64,000 nucleotides of DNA from Segniliparus sp051660745 (GTDB lineage: Bacteria > Actinomycetota > Actinomycetes > Mycobacteriales > Mycobacteriaceae). The notes below the pieces were generated by a model. It searched no databases and had not been told where the DNA came from. It saw nothing but the letters and a program-made list of their open reading frames with translations. Positions 41,383 through 49,964 of this stretch are shown here, piece by piece. The stretch lies in assembly GCF_051660745.1 (NCBI RefSeq), contig NZ_JBOFQF010000019.1, forward strand, positions 1 to 64,000, in the 5' to 3' direction. Within the stretch, counting starts at the first letter, position 1. Every line of letters starts with the position of its first letter. Position numbers and translations under genes: made by a program.

Positions 41383-42916
41383 ACGCAGGCTCCCGCGCCT
41401 CGACGTCTGGCTGCCTCGTTGCCCGCACCCGCACCACCTGGTCGGCGGCCTCGATGAGCGCGCCGCGATGGGAGACCACGACGACCGTCGCCCCGGATCG
41501 CGCCTTCTCCCGCAGCGAACGGACGACTTGTGCCTCCGAAGCGCCGTCGAGATGCGCCGTCGGCTCGTCGAGCAGGAAGACCTGGGCAGGGGCGCGCAAG
41601 GCCCTGGCGAGCGCGGCCCGCTGCGCCTCGCCGAGCGAAAGGCCCCCGCCCGCAGGCTGCGATGGCGCGATCTGGGAGACCCAGCGGATTTGGCCCCACC
41701 ACCAACTCGGGTCCAATTCGCGGATCGGCACGTCCCCGAGCAGGGCTTCCCCCTCCTCGGGGTCGACGAGCCCGAGCAGCACGGCGAGAGCCGTTGACTT
41801 GCCGCTCCCGTTCGCCCCGACCAACGCCGTGATCTCGCCGGGGCGCAGCACGGCTTCAAGACGCTCCGGGGCGTTCCCGTCCCGGCCCGCGACGGTGACC
41901 GAGCGCAGCCGCAACGCTGCCGACGCGTCGCCGTTCCGGCTCCCCCGCCGCCGCGCGGGGAGGCGGTCGAACAGCTCGAACGTCTTCGCGCATGCGGCCA
42001 CCCCGTCCTGGGCCGCGTGGAACTGCGCCCCGACCGCCCGGATCGGCAGATACGCCTCCGGGGCCAACACGAGCGCCGCGAGCCCGGCGAAAAGGCTCAT
42101 CTCCCCGTAGACGAGCCGGAGTCCGACCGCGACCGCGACGAAGGCGACGCAGAACGTCGTGAGCAGCTCCAACACGAGCCCCGAGAGGAACGCCGTGCGC
42201 AGCGTGGCCATGCTCGCGCGGAAATGCGCGCGCCCGAGCTCGCGGACCCGGCGGGCGGGCGCGAACTCCCTGCCGAGGGCCCGCAGCGTCGGCAGGCCCG
42301 CGACCACGTCCAAGAGCTCGGCGGACAACCGGGAGAGCGCCACGAGGCGTTTGGCCGAGCGGCCCTCGCTGTAGCGCCCGACGAGCACCATGAACAGCAC
42401 GACGAGCGGGACGCCGCACGCGACGACGAGCCCCGAGAGCGGGTCGAGGACGGCGATCGCGACGATGGTCGCGGGCGTGACCGTCGCGGACAGCACGAGC
42501 GCGGGCAGATACCCCGTGAGATACGCCCGGATCCCGTCGATCTCCCGCGTCACGAGCGTCGTCGCAAGGCCGCGATGCGCCAAGGCCGCGCGCTGGTCGG
42601 CGGCGGCCATCCGGACGAGCAGCTCGGTCTGCAGCTCGGCGACGGCTCGGGGCGCCGCACGATGCTTGTGCCGGGCATGCAGCCAGGCGATCGCGCCGCG
42701 CGCCGCGAACACCGCCGCGAGCAGTCCGAACAGGACGGGGCCGCTCTGGCCGCTGGTCCGATGAGGCGACACCGCGCGCTCGACGAGCGTCGAGAGCAAA
42801 ACCGCCGAGGCGACGACGCAGCCCGCCGTTGCGAGCCCCATCGCCCCGGTGAGCACCAAGTATCGCCGCGCGGAGCGGCTCGCTCGGGCCAAACGCCGGT
42901 CGAACGGGGCGGGCAT
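41375..42916 (-). CDS. cydD: ABC exporter subunit CydD
   Basis: A 513-aa half-transporter, partner of CydC. Six hydrophobic segments fill 20-290; the nucleotide-binding domain has Walker A GANGSGKSTAL, signature LSLGEAQRAALARAL and Walker B VFLLDEPTAHLD. It lies between cydB, whose stop overlaps its ATG by one base, and cydC. The C-terminal NBD is short compared with E. coli CydD (588 aa). Operon position and fold make the assignment secure, though which partner is D or C rests on order. Confidence 0.92.
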   Translation of the reverse strand: MPAPFDRRLARASRSARRYLVLTGAMGLATAGCVVASAVLLSTLVERAVSPHRTSGQSGPVLFGLLAAVFAARGAIAWLHARHKHRAAPRAVAELQTELLVRMAAADQRAALAHRGLATTLVTREIDGIRAYLTGYLPALVLSATVTPATIVAIAVLDPLSGLVVACGVPLVVLFMVLVGRYSEGRSAKRLVALSRLSAELLDVVAGLPTLRALGREFAPARRVRELGRAHFRASMATLRTAFLSGLVLELLTTFCVAFVAVAVGLRLVYGEMSLFAGLAALVLAPEAYLPIRAVGAQFHAAQDGVAACAKTFELFDRLPARRRGSRNGDASAALRLRSVTVAGRDGNAPERLEAVLRPGEITALVGANGSGKSTALAVLLGLVDPEEGEALLGDVPIRELDPSWWWGQIRWVSQIAPSQPAGGGLSLGEAQRAALARALRAPAQVFLLDEPTAHLDGASEAQVVRSLREKARSGATVVVVSHRGALIEAADQVVRVRATRQPDVEAREPAYA

Positions 42917-44007
42917 CAGCGCTCCCCTGCGTCCCCGTCTGGCTCGGCCCCGACCGGCTCGGCGTTGCCGCCCTTGGCAGGCGCGGGCACGCGCAGGCTG
43001 AGCCCGATCGAATGCGGGATATGCGCCGTGGAGATGCGCTGGCGGAACACCCAGTAGCTCCAGCCCTGGTAGACGAGCACGAACGGCGCGGTCGCCAACG
43101 CCGCCCACGCCATGACCTTGAGCGTGTACGGGCTGGAAGCGGCGGATTCGATGGTGACGCTGTGCTCCGGATTCGGGAACGAGGCGACCAGGTTCGGGTA
43201 GAGCGACCCGAAGAGCAGCACGACGAGCGCGAGCACCGCGACGCTGGTCAGCACGAACGCCCAGCCCTCGCGCGTTTTGCGAAGGGCGAAGGACGACGCG
43301 GCGAGGGCCAGCGCGGCGACGACGGCCGCCGCGAGGGGCAACGCCCCTTGTCGGCGCAGTTCGACAGAGCCGCCGAGGGCGAGCACGAGGGCAAGGGCGG
43401 GGAATGCCCACCGGGCGGCGAAGCGCCGAGCCGCCGCGCGGATGTCTCCCTCGGTCTTGAGCGCCACGAACACCGCGCCGTGCACGAGGAACACCACGCA
43501 CGTCGTCGCACCGCCCACGAGGGCCGCGGGCTGCAGCAACGAGAAGAGGTCTCCGGCCACGTACCCGTTCTCGTCGAGCGGCACCCCGACCGCGATGTCG
43601 GCGAAGGCGGCGCCCCAGAGGATCGCGGGCAGCCACGACCCGAGGCCGATCCCGATATCGCACCACCTGCGCCAGCGCGGGTCTTCGATCTTGCCGCGCC
43701 ATTCGATGGAGACCACCCGGACGATCAGGCCGAACAGGATCAAGAGCAGCGGCGCGTAGAAGCCGGAGAACAACGTGGCGTACCACTGCGGGAACGCGGC
43801 GAACATCGCGCCCGCGCCGGTGATCACCCAGACCTCGTTGCCGTCCCACACCGGCCCGATGGTGTTGAGCAGGACTCGGCGTTTGACTTCGTCGGAGCGC
43901 CCCAAGATCGGCATGAGCATGCCGACGCCGAAGTCGAAGCCCTCCAGGAGGAAGTACCCGCCGAAGAACACCGCCACCAGCAGGAACCAGAAATGAGGCA
44001 GATCCAT
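42916..44007 (-). CDS. cydB: Cytochrome bd oxidase subunit II CydB
   Basis: A 363-aa membrane protein with about nine segments. The start HFWFLLVAVFFGGYFLLEGFDFGVGML is diagnostic, followed by RVVLNTIGPVWDGNEVWVITG-type sequence and WRGKIEDPRWRRWCD. It pairs with CydA to form the bd quinol oxidase, a high-affinity terminal oxidase that does not pump protons. It follows cydA by 19 bases in a leftward operon. Confidence 0.96.
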   Translation of the reverse strand: MDLPHFWFLLVAVFFGGYFLLEGFDFGVGMLMPILGRSDEVKRRVLLNTIGPVWDGNEVWVITGAGAMFAAFPQWYATLFSGFYAPLLLILFGLIVRVVSIEWRGKIEDPRWRRWCDIGIGLGSWLPAILWGAAFADIAVGVPLDENGYVAGDLFSLLQPAALVGGATTCVVFLVHGAVFVALKTEGDIRAAARRFAARWAFPALALVLALGGSVELRRQGALPLAAAVVAALALAASSFALRKTREGWAFVLTSVAVLALVVLLFGSLYPNLVASFPNPEHSVTIESAASSPYTLKVMAWAALATAPFVLVYQGWSYWVFRQRISTAHIPHSIGLSLRVPAPAKGGNAEPVGAEPDGDAGER

Positions 44008-44026
44008 GGCTTGTCTCCTTGTCCGC

Positions 44027-45493
44027 TCAGTAGGCGAAGCTCAGGGGCTTGGCCCCGCCGTCGTGGCCAGAGAGCTCCGCGTCGTCCGTGTCGGCGCGCG
44101 CCCCCGGCGGGTGCGCGTCGTGCTCCAGCGGTCCTTCGCGCACGTAGCGCCGCATGAGCCCGAACCACACGGTCGCGAGGAAGCCGTACAAAAGCGTGAA
44201 GCAGACCAGCGAGGCCGCGACGGTCGCCGCGCCATGCCCGGAGACCGCCTGCTGCACCGTCAGGTGGATCTCTTTCACACCGGTCGGGTTCGGGGCCACC
44301 ACCCATGGCTGGCGGCCCATCTCGGTGAACACCCAGCCCGCGCTGTTCGCGAGGAAAGGCGTCGGGAGCGACCAGAGCGCGAGGCGGCGGTACCACCCCT
44401 GGCGCGGCGTCCGCCCGCCCCTGGTGAGCCAGAGCCCGGCGATGGCGAGCGCGGCCGAGCCTGCGGCCCAGCCGATCATCGCGCGGAACGCCCAGTAGGC
44501 GACGAAGAGGTTCGGGCGGTAGTTGCCGGGGCCGTATTTCTCGACTCCTGCCTGCTGCAGGTTCTCCACGCCTTGCAGCGTGACCCCGGTGAACTGGTCT
44601 TTCGCGAGGAACGAGAGCGCGTACGGCACCTCGACGATGCGGCTGATGGACGCGCAGTTGTTGTGCGTGCCGGTGGTCAGGATCGAGAAGTCGGGGTCGG
44701 TCTCGGTCTGGCAGAGCGACTCGGCGGAGGCCATCTTCATGGGCTGCTGCTGGAACATGAGCTTGCCCTGGACGTCGCCGGTGATCGCCACGGCGGCGCC
44801 CGAGACGACCATCGTCCACAGGGCGAGGCGGACGACGGGGCGGAACAGCTCCGACACCTCCGCCTTCTCTTTGACCAGCCACCAGGAGCCGATCCCGGCC
44901 ACGAACGTGCCCGCCGTGAGGAACGACCCGGCGACGGTGTGCGGGAAGGCCGCGAGGGTCGTGTTGTTCGTGAGCAGCTCCCAGATGCTCGTCAGCTCGG
45001 CCCGGCGCTTCTCCGGGTTGTACCGGACGCCGACCGGGTGCTGCATGAAGGAGTTCGCCGCGACGATGAAGTACGCCGACGCGTTGGTCCCGAGCGCGAC
45101 CATCCAGATGCAGGCGAGGTGCGCGCGGCGCGGCAGGCGGTCCCAGCCGAAGATCCACAGGCCGAGGAACGTTGACTCCATGAAGAAGGCGACGATCCCC
45201 TCCAGCGCGAGCGGCGCGCCGAACACGTCGCCGATGAACCGCGAGTACTCGCTCCAGTTGAGCCCGAACTGGAACTCCTGCACGATGCCGGTCGCCACGC
45301 CGAGCGCGAAGTTGATCAGGAAGAGCTTGCCGAAGAACTTGGTCGCCCGGTACCAGCGCTCGTCGCCGGTGACCTGCCAGACCGTCTGCATGAGCGCGAT
45401 GAGCGGGGCCAGCCCGATGGTGAGCGGGACCAGCAGGAAGTGGTAGACAGTGGTGATCCCGAACTGCCATCGGGCGATGTCGAGCGCGGTCAT
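44027..45493 (-). CDS. cydA: Cytochrome bd oxidase subunit I CydA
   Basis: A 488-aa membrane protein with about nine segments. His18 in TTVYHFLLVP, a heme b595/d-side ligand, and the GRQPW motif (MGRQPWVV) mark the family, as does AYFIVAANSFMQHPVG with its conserved histidine. The Q-loop is of the short type usual in actinobacteria. GAGGAG lies 5 bases before the ATG. It is the first gene of cydA-cydB-cydD-cydC. A 29-base dyad lies 76-104 bases upstream and may bind a regulator acting on cydA or thiD. Confidence 0.96.
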   Translation of the reverse strand: MTALDIARWQFGITTVYHFLLVPLTIGLAPLIALMQTVWQVTGDERWYRATKFFGKLFLINFALGVATGIVQEFQFGLNWSEYSRFIGDVFGAPLALEGIVAFFMESTFLGLWIFGWDRLPRRAHLACIWMVALGTNASAYFIVAANSFMQHPVGVRYNPEKRRAELTSIWELLTNNTTLAAFPHTVAGSFLTAGTFVAGIGSWWLVKEKAEVSELFRPVVRLALWTMVVSGAAVAITGDVQGKLMFQQQPMKMASAESLCQTETDPDFSILTTGTHNNCASISRIVEVPYALSFLAKDQFTGVTLQGVENLQQAGVEKYGPGNYRPNLFVAYWAFRAMIGWAAGSAALAIAGLWLTRGGRTPRQGWYRRLALWSLPTPFLANSAGWVFTEMGRQPWVVAPNPTGVKEIHLTVQQAVSGHGAATVAASLVCFTLLYGFLATVWFGLMRRYVREGPLEHDAHPPGARADTDDAELSGHDGGAKPLSFAY

Positions 45494-45568
45494 TGCTGCT
45501 CCTCGGATCGGGCTGCGGGCGTCTCGTCGGCACGATCCGCACGACTCTCACTGTAGTCAGTCCCGCAA

Positions 45569-45597
45569 GACTTCTACTACAGCAGGTAGTAGAAGTC
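45569..45597. promoter_or_regulatory. Dyad between cydA and thiD
   Basis: A perfect 12-bp inverted repeat, GACTTCTACTAC and GTAGTAGAAGTC around AGCAG. The inner TACTAC/GTAGTA is the shape of BlaI/MecI-type operators. TACTAT at 45599-45604 could be the thiD -10 box, so the dyad overlaps its -35 region and also lies upstream of cydA. Regulator unknown. Confidence 0.6.
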
Positions 45598-45652
45598 ATA
45601 CTATCCCTCCCCGAGCGGACGCGCGGCGGCGGCCTCGTGCTTCCATAAAAGC

Positions 45653-46504
45653 GTGACCTTCCCCCCGCTCCAACCCGGACAGACCCCGCCAAGAGTGCTG
45701 ACCATCGCGGGCTCGGACTCCGGCGGCGGAGCCGGGCTCCAGGCCGACCTGCGCACATTCGCGCTCGCGGGCTGCCACGGCATGACCGCCGTGACCGCCG
45801 TGACCGTGCAGAACACCCTCGGGGTGACCGGCGTGGCGGAGATCCCCGCCGACGTCGTCGCCGCGCAGATCCGCTCGGTCGCGGGCGACATCGGCGTGCA
45901 GGCCGCGAAGACCGGGATGCTGGCCTCGGCCTCCATCGTCTCGGCAGTCGCGGCCGCCTGCCGGGATGTCGGGATCGGCGAGGGAGCCGGGAGAGACGGG
46001 AGGGGCGTGCCGTTCGTGGTGGACCCCGTGTGCGCGTCCATGCACGGCAATCCCCTGCTCACGCCCGACGCGCTCGACGTGGTCCGCGACGAGCTCTTCC
46101 CGCTGGCGACCGTGGTCACCCCCAACCTCGACGAGGTCGCGCTCCTGGTCGGGATCGAGGTCACGGGCCGCGCGAGCGCCGAGGAGGCCGCGCGCAGGCT
46201 GGTCGGCCTCGGGGCGCGGTGGGCGCTGGTGACCGGCGGACATCTGCGCTCGGACCCGCTCAGCGTGGACATCCTCTACGACGGGGACTCGTTCCTCGAA
46301 TTCGCCAAGCCCCGGATTCCGACCGGCAACGACCACGGCGGCGGCGACACCCTCGCCTCGTCCATGACGTGCGCGCTGGCGCGCGGGGCGAGCGTCCCCG
46401 AGGCGGTGGCCTTCGCGAAGGACTGGGTGACCGAGTCGCTGCGCTGGTCTTACGACCTCGGCGCGGGCCACGGCCCGGTCAACCCGCTGTGGCGGCTGGG
46501 CTGA
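45653..46504 (+). CDS. thiD: Hydroxymethylpyrimidine (phosphate) kinase ThiD
   Basis: A 283-aa ribokinase-like enzyme that makes hydroxymethylpyrimidine diphosphate from the ThiC product. Motifs are AGSDSGGGAGLQADLRTF, GMTAVTAVTVQNT, the anion-hole GNDHGGGDTLASSMTCAL with its Asp-Thr, and VTPNLDEVALL. The GTG at 45653 is the start that keeps the family N-terminus; no clear ribosome site is present, which fits a leaderless or short-leader message. No TPP riboswitch is visible, unlike thiC. The gene ends 8 bases before a 29-base palindrome. Confidence 0.94.
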   Translation: MTFPPLQPGQTPPRVLTIAGSDSGGGAGLQADLRTFALAGCHGMTAVTAVTVQNTLGVTGVAEIPADVVAAQIRSVAGDIGVQAAKTGMLASASIVSAVAAACRDVGIGEGAGRDGRGVPFVVDPVCASMHGNPLLTPDALDVVRDELFPLATVVTPNLDEVALLVGIEVTGRASAEEAARRLVGLGARWALVTGGHLRSDPLSVDILYDGDSFLEFAKPRIPTGNDHGGGDTLASSMTCALARGASVPEAVAFAKDWVTESLRWSYDLGAGHGPVNPLWRLG

Positions 46505-46511
46505 GTCTGCC

Positions 46512-46540
46512 GCAGAATTCGTCACCGTGACGAATTCTGC
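46512..46540. terminator. Near-perfect palindrome after thiD
   Basis: GCAGAATTCGTCAC and GTGACGAATTCTGC, 14-bp arms with a single C between. It lies 8 bases past thiD and 34 before the Uma2 gene. It could be a terminator, lacking a U-run and a loop, or an operator for the Uma2 gene; the minimal spacer favours protein binding. Confidence 0.55.
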
Positions 46541-46573
46541 GTCGAAGTGACGAGTTACACGTAGAATCGACGC

Positions 46574-47164
46574 ATGACTCAGGTTCTGGCCGCCGATCCT
46601 GGGGTTCTGAAATATCGATGGACCCCCGAGCGGTTCCTGCTCGCCTGGGAAGCTGGGGTTTTCGAAGGCCAGCGGGTGGAGCTTTTAAACGGGGAGGTGG
46701 TGTCCGTGCCCATCGGCAGATGGCACAGCAGGACAGCAGTTCGGCTCATCAAACGATTGCCAGACACCGGAGTCGAAATCACTGGCGAGACATTGCCCTC
46801 CGGAACTTCTCTGCCAGACCCGGATGTGTGGGTCTGCCGCGCAGGCGCGGAACCGGAAGAGCAGCTCAGCAAGCGCATCTTCAGCTGGGCAGCGAGCGAT
46901 GTTCTCCTTGTCGTCGAAGTCTCTGACGAGACAAAAGCTTTGGACCTGGCTTTCAAGGCCCAGCTCTATGGCTCCGCGGGGTATCCCGAGTACTGGATGG
47001 TCACGAAAGACAAGGTGTACGTGCACCACGAGCCGCACCCCACCGGCTATCGCAGTCGCATCGAATACCTTCGCGGCCAGCAGATCCCCGTCCCCTACGC
47101 GCCAGGAAAGACCGTCGATGTCGCCGAGCTGCTCAGCTCGGACGGCTCAGGTGACGATCACTAA
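46574..47164 (+). CDS. Uma2-family (DUF820) restriction-endonuclease-like protein
   Basis: A 196-aa PD-(D/E)XK-fold nuclease of the Uma2 type. The active-site pattern is SLPDPDVWV (first acid), LLVVEVSDET (Glu of ExK-like set) and the following KAQLYGSAGYPEYWMV with the conserved Lys and Tyr-rich helix. The roles of these proteins, common in cyanobacteria and actinobacteria, are uncertain. Base composition is lower in GC than the flanking genes, with codons like TTT, GAA and CTT used freely, so recent transfer is likely. It stands alone; its 3' end overlaps the convergent yaaA by 18 bases. Confidence 0.85.
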   Translation: MTQVLAADPGVLKYRWTPERFLLAWEAGVFEGQRVELLNGEVVSVPIGRWHSRTAVRLIKRLPDTGVEITGETLPSGTSLPDPDVWVCRAGAEPEEQLSKRIFSWAASDVLLVVEVSDETKALDLAFKAQLYGSAGYPEYWMVTKDKVYVHHEPHPTGYRSRIEYLRGQQIPVPYAPGKTVDVAELLSSDGSGDDH

Positions 47165-47890
47165 CTCCGTCGCCGACGGGGTCTCCACCCGCAATCCCGC
47201 CTTCCTCGCCACCGCAGCCACGCCTTTGAGGTCCGCCGGCTCCGCCCTCGTGGTCGCGAGCGCGCGGGCCAGCAAACCCTTGTGGTGCTTGTTGAAATGG
47301 CTCACCACGCTGCGCGAGCCGTCCGCGCGTTCGGTCACCACGGTCGCGGTAATCGCGCCTGAGGCCTTGCCGAGCTGGTGGTAGCCGCCCGAGCGCAGAT
47401 CCACCACGAGCCCAAGCCCCGCGTTCGCGAGCGCAGGCTCGAGCACGGGCTTCCAATGCGCGGCGAGCGTGCCGAAACCGGGCAGCTTGGAGCCCGCCGA
47501 GAGCCGGTAGCTCGGAATCTGGTCGCCCGCCCCCACCACGCCGAAGAGCGCCGACCCGATGGCGAGGCGCGCGTCCGCCTTGGCCCGCTGCGCCTTGGTG
47601 AGCGTGGCGACGGCGAGCGCGTCATAAAGGACCCCCGTGTACCGGGCGAGCGCGGGCCGGGTCGGGCTCGACCAGAGGGCGGCGTTGACCTGCGCCAGCT
47701 CCTCGGCTTGCGCCTCGCTGATCCCGAGCGCCCGTGCGGTGGCCGGGACGTCGGCGGAAAGTCTGGTCAGCGCGTCGACGAGCGCGCGACGGGCGTCGGC
47801 CAGCTCCGGCAGCCACAAAGCGCCGAGGTCGACGGGCGGCCCATCGCCGCCGGAATCTTTGGTCTCGGAGGGCGGCAGCAGGATGAGCAC
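47147..47890 (-). CDS. yaaA: YaaA-family peroxide-stress protein
   Basis: A 247-aa protein of the YaaA/DUF328 family, starting with the signature ILLPPSETK and containing YTGVLYDALAV, SALFGVVGAGDQIPSYRLS and KLPGFGTLAAHWKP. In E. coli YaaA limits free iron and protects DNA during peroxide stress; a DNA-binding helix-hairpin-helix is reported. The GTG at 47890 is used since homology begins there. It overlaps the end of the Uma2 gene and is divergent from the ammonium transporter. Confidence 0.9.
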   Translation of the reverse strand: MLILLPPSETKDSGGDGPPVDLGALWLPELADARRALVDALTRLSADVPATARALGISEAQAEELAQVNAALWSSPTRPALARYTGVLYDALAVATLTKAQRAKADARLAIGSALFGVVGAGDQIPSYRLSAGSKLPGFGTLAAHWKPVLEPALANAGLGLVVDLRSGGYHQLGKASGAITATVVTERADGSRSVVSHFNKHHKGLLARALATTRAEPADLKGVAAVARKAGLRVETPSATELVIVT

Positions 47891-47986
47891 GGGGTTCGAC
47901 CTTAGCGGAGACCGGCGACCCGATTCGCCTCTGTGACGGCTTTCATGGAAAACTCTCGCAGGACCAGTGCGCAAAGGAGCCCGCAT

Positions 47987-49306
47987 TTGAACAACCCTCC
48001 CCTCTCCCTCAACGGGGCCGACACCGCGTGGGTGCTCGCCAGCGCGGCGCTCGTCGTCTTGATGACTCCCGGACTGGCGTTCTTCTACGGCGGCATGGTC
48101 CGCGCGAAGAACGTCCTGAACATGATGATGATGTGCTTCGCCGCCATCCCCGTGGTCTGGGTGCTCTGGATGGCGTTCGGCTACTCGGCGGGCTTCGGCG
48201 AGGACCTCGGCTGGGGCCTGCTTGGCGACCCGGCCCAGTTCGCGGGCCTGCGCGGGCTCTTCGCAAGCCAGAACGACCCCGTGCCCCTGGTCGGGACCAT
48301 CCCCGCGCTTGTCTTCGTGGTGTTCCAGGCCGGGTTCGCGATGGTCACGGTCGCGCTCATCGCCGGAGCCGTCGCCGACCGTATGCGCTTCGCCCCGTGG
48401 ATCGTCTTCGCCGCGCTCTGGTCCGTCCTGGTGTACTTCCCCGTCGCGCACTGGGTGTTCTCCCCGGACGGGCTGACCGCCGCGCACGGCGGCTGGATCG
48501 TCAACAAGCTCAAGGCGCTGGACTTCGCGGGCGGCACGGCGGTGGAGATCAACTCAGGCGTCTCGGGCCTGGCGCTGGCGCTGGTGCTCGGCAAGCGGCG
48601 CGGCTGGCCGAAAGACCCGATGCGCCCGCACAACCTGCCCGCCGTCATGATCGGCGCGGGCCTGCTGTGGTTCGGCTGGTTCGGCTTCAACGCGGGGTCC
48701 TCGCTCAAAGCCGACGGGGTCGCGGCGCTCGCCTTCGCGAACACCTTGGCCGCCGGAGCGGTCTCGCTCGCGAGTTGGCTGGTTGTCGAGCGGATCCGCC
48801 ACGGCAAGCCCACCTCCTTCGGCGCGGCCTCGGGCGCGGTCGCGGGCCTGGTGGCGATCACGCCCTCCTGCGCGTACGTCACCCCCGTCGGGGCGCTGGC
48901 CATCGGCGCCGTCGCGGGCGTGGCCAGCTCGATCGCCATCGAGTGGAAATACAGCCTCGGCTACGACGACTCCCTCGACGTCGTCGGAGTGCACCTGGTC
49001 AGCGGCTTGGTCGGCACGCTCATGATCGGCCTGGTTGCGAGCAAATCCGCCGGCGCGAGCCAGGTGGACGGGCTCTTCTACGGCGGCGGCTTCGACCAGC
49101 TGTGGCGCCAGGGCGTCGCGGCATTGTCGGTCCTCTGCTACGCCCTGGTCGTCACCGCGCTGATCGGGCTCGCGCTCAAGGCCGTCATCGGGCTGCGCGC
49201 GCATCCGCATGGCGAAGCCGAAGGCCTCGACGAGACCGAGCACGCCGAGTCCGCCTACGACTTCGCGACAGCCCGGGGCAGCCGGGTCTCCAACCCCGAC
49301 TCCTGA
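47987..49306 (+). CDS. amt: Ammonium transporter with altered twin-His motif
   Basis: A 439-aa membrane protein of the Amt family with 11 segments. The start MTPGLAFFYGGMVRAKNVLNMMMMC is diagnostic. The first pore histidine of the usual GGTVVHINAG is Glu187 (GGTAVEINSG); the second is kept as His336 (DVVGVHLVSG). A His-to-Glu change at the first site also occurs in yeast Mep1/Mep3. The TTG at 47987 has AAGGAG 8 bases upstream and gives a normal N-terminus; GTG 47933 and ATG 47945 would add a basic tail. No glnK or amtR gene is adjacent. The C-terminus is acidic and unstructured. Confidence 0.93.
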   Translation: MNNPPLSLNGADTAWVLASAALVVLMTPGLAFFYGGMVRAKNVLNMMMMCFAAIPVVWVLWMAFGYSAGFGEDLGWGLLGDPAQFAGLRGLFASQNDPVPLVGTIPALVFVVFQAGFAMVTVALIAGAVADRMRFAPWIVFAALWSVLVYFPVAHWVFSPDGLTAAHGGWIVNKLKALDFAGGTAVEINSGVSGLALALVLGKRRGWPKDPMRPHNLPAVMIGAGLLWFGWFGFNAGSSLKADGVAALAFANTLAAGAVSLASWLVVERIRHGKPTSFGAASGAVAGLVAITPSCAYVTPVGALAIGAVAGVASSIAIEWKYSLGYDDSLDVVGVHLVSGLVGTLMIGLVASKSAGASQVDGLFYGGGFDQLWRQGVAALSVLCYALVVTALIGLALKAVIGLRAHPHGEAEGLDETEHAESAYDFATARGSRVSNPDS

Positions 49307-49345
49307 CCGGCAGGGTCTTGTCACAGCCCCCGGAGGGGCGTACCG

Positions 49346-49355
49346 TACACGTGTA
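49346..49355. promoter_or_regulatory. Palindrome at the TetR start codon
   Basis: TACACGTGTA, a perfect 10-base palindrome whose last A is the A of the TetR ATG. A likely self-operator if the message is leaderless. No ribosome site at usual distance is apparent other than GGAGGGG 15 bases upstream. Confidence 0.4.
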
Positions 49356-49924
49356 TGGATAGTCAATACGAGCAGATCGTCGCCGCGATGACCGAGCTCT
49401 TGGCCGAAGGCGGCTTCGAGGCGGTCAGCGTGCGGCATGTCGCCGCTCGCGCCAACGTGTCCATCGGGTCGGTGCAGCACCACTTCCCCACCAAAGACCT
49501 CATGCTCGAAGCGGCCACCGACCGCCTCGGCGCAGAGTTCATGGGACGTTTGGACCACGAGCTCGCGCGCGGCGGGCCGCCGCAGGACCGGCTCCGCGCC
49601 GTCGTGGTCGCGCTGGCCAACCCCGACCCCGGGCAGCGCAGGCTGTCCGTGCTGTGGTCCCTGCGCATGGCCCGCGCAGCCGTGCACGAGCCGACCGCCC
49701 GGCGGCACCGCTACGACCGGGCCAAAGTGGAGAAGCTCGTCGCCCAGCTCATCGCCGAATCCCGCCCCGCGCTCGCCGGGGAGCAGGCGAACGACCGCGC
49801 GGCGACGCTGCTCGCGCTCGCCGACGGCCTGGCCTGCTCCATCGTGGTGGAGCCCGCTCGGATGCCCGCCGAGCGGGCGGTGCGGCTCATCGACGCGGCG
49901 CTGCTGGTCGCGCTCGACGGCTGA
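49355..49924 (+). CDS. TetR-family regulator
   Basis: A 189-aa TetR-type DNA-binding protein. The helix-turn-helix is VRHVAARANVSIGSVQHHFPTKDLML, summarised by ANVSIGSVQHHF. The ligand domain resembles BetI/TetR_C_6 types that sense choline, polyamines or fatty acyl ligands. It starts on a palindrome TACACGTGTA. It lies 48 bases after the ammonium transporter and 40 before the HD hydrolase on the same strand, so either could be a target. Confidence 0.88.
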   Translation: MDSQYEQIVAAMTELLAEGGFEAVSVRHVAARANVSIGSVQHHFPTKDLMLEAATDRLGAEFMGRLDHELARGGPPQDRLRAVVVALANPDPGQRRLSVLWSLRMARAAVHEPTARRHRYDRAKVEKLVAQLIAESRPALAGEQANDRAATLLALADGLACSIVVEPARMPAERAVRLIDAALLVALDG

Positions 49925-49964
49925 CCGCAACAGGCGCCGCGCGCCGTGTGGAAAAATCGAGCCC

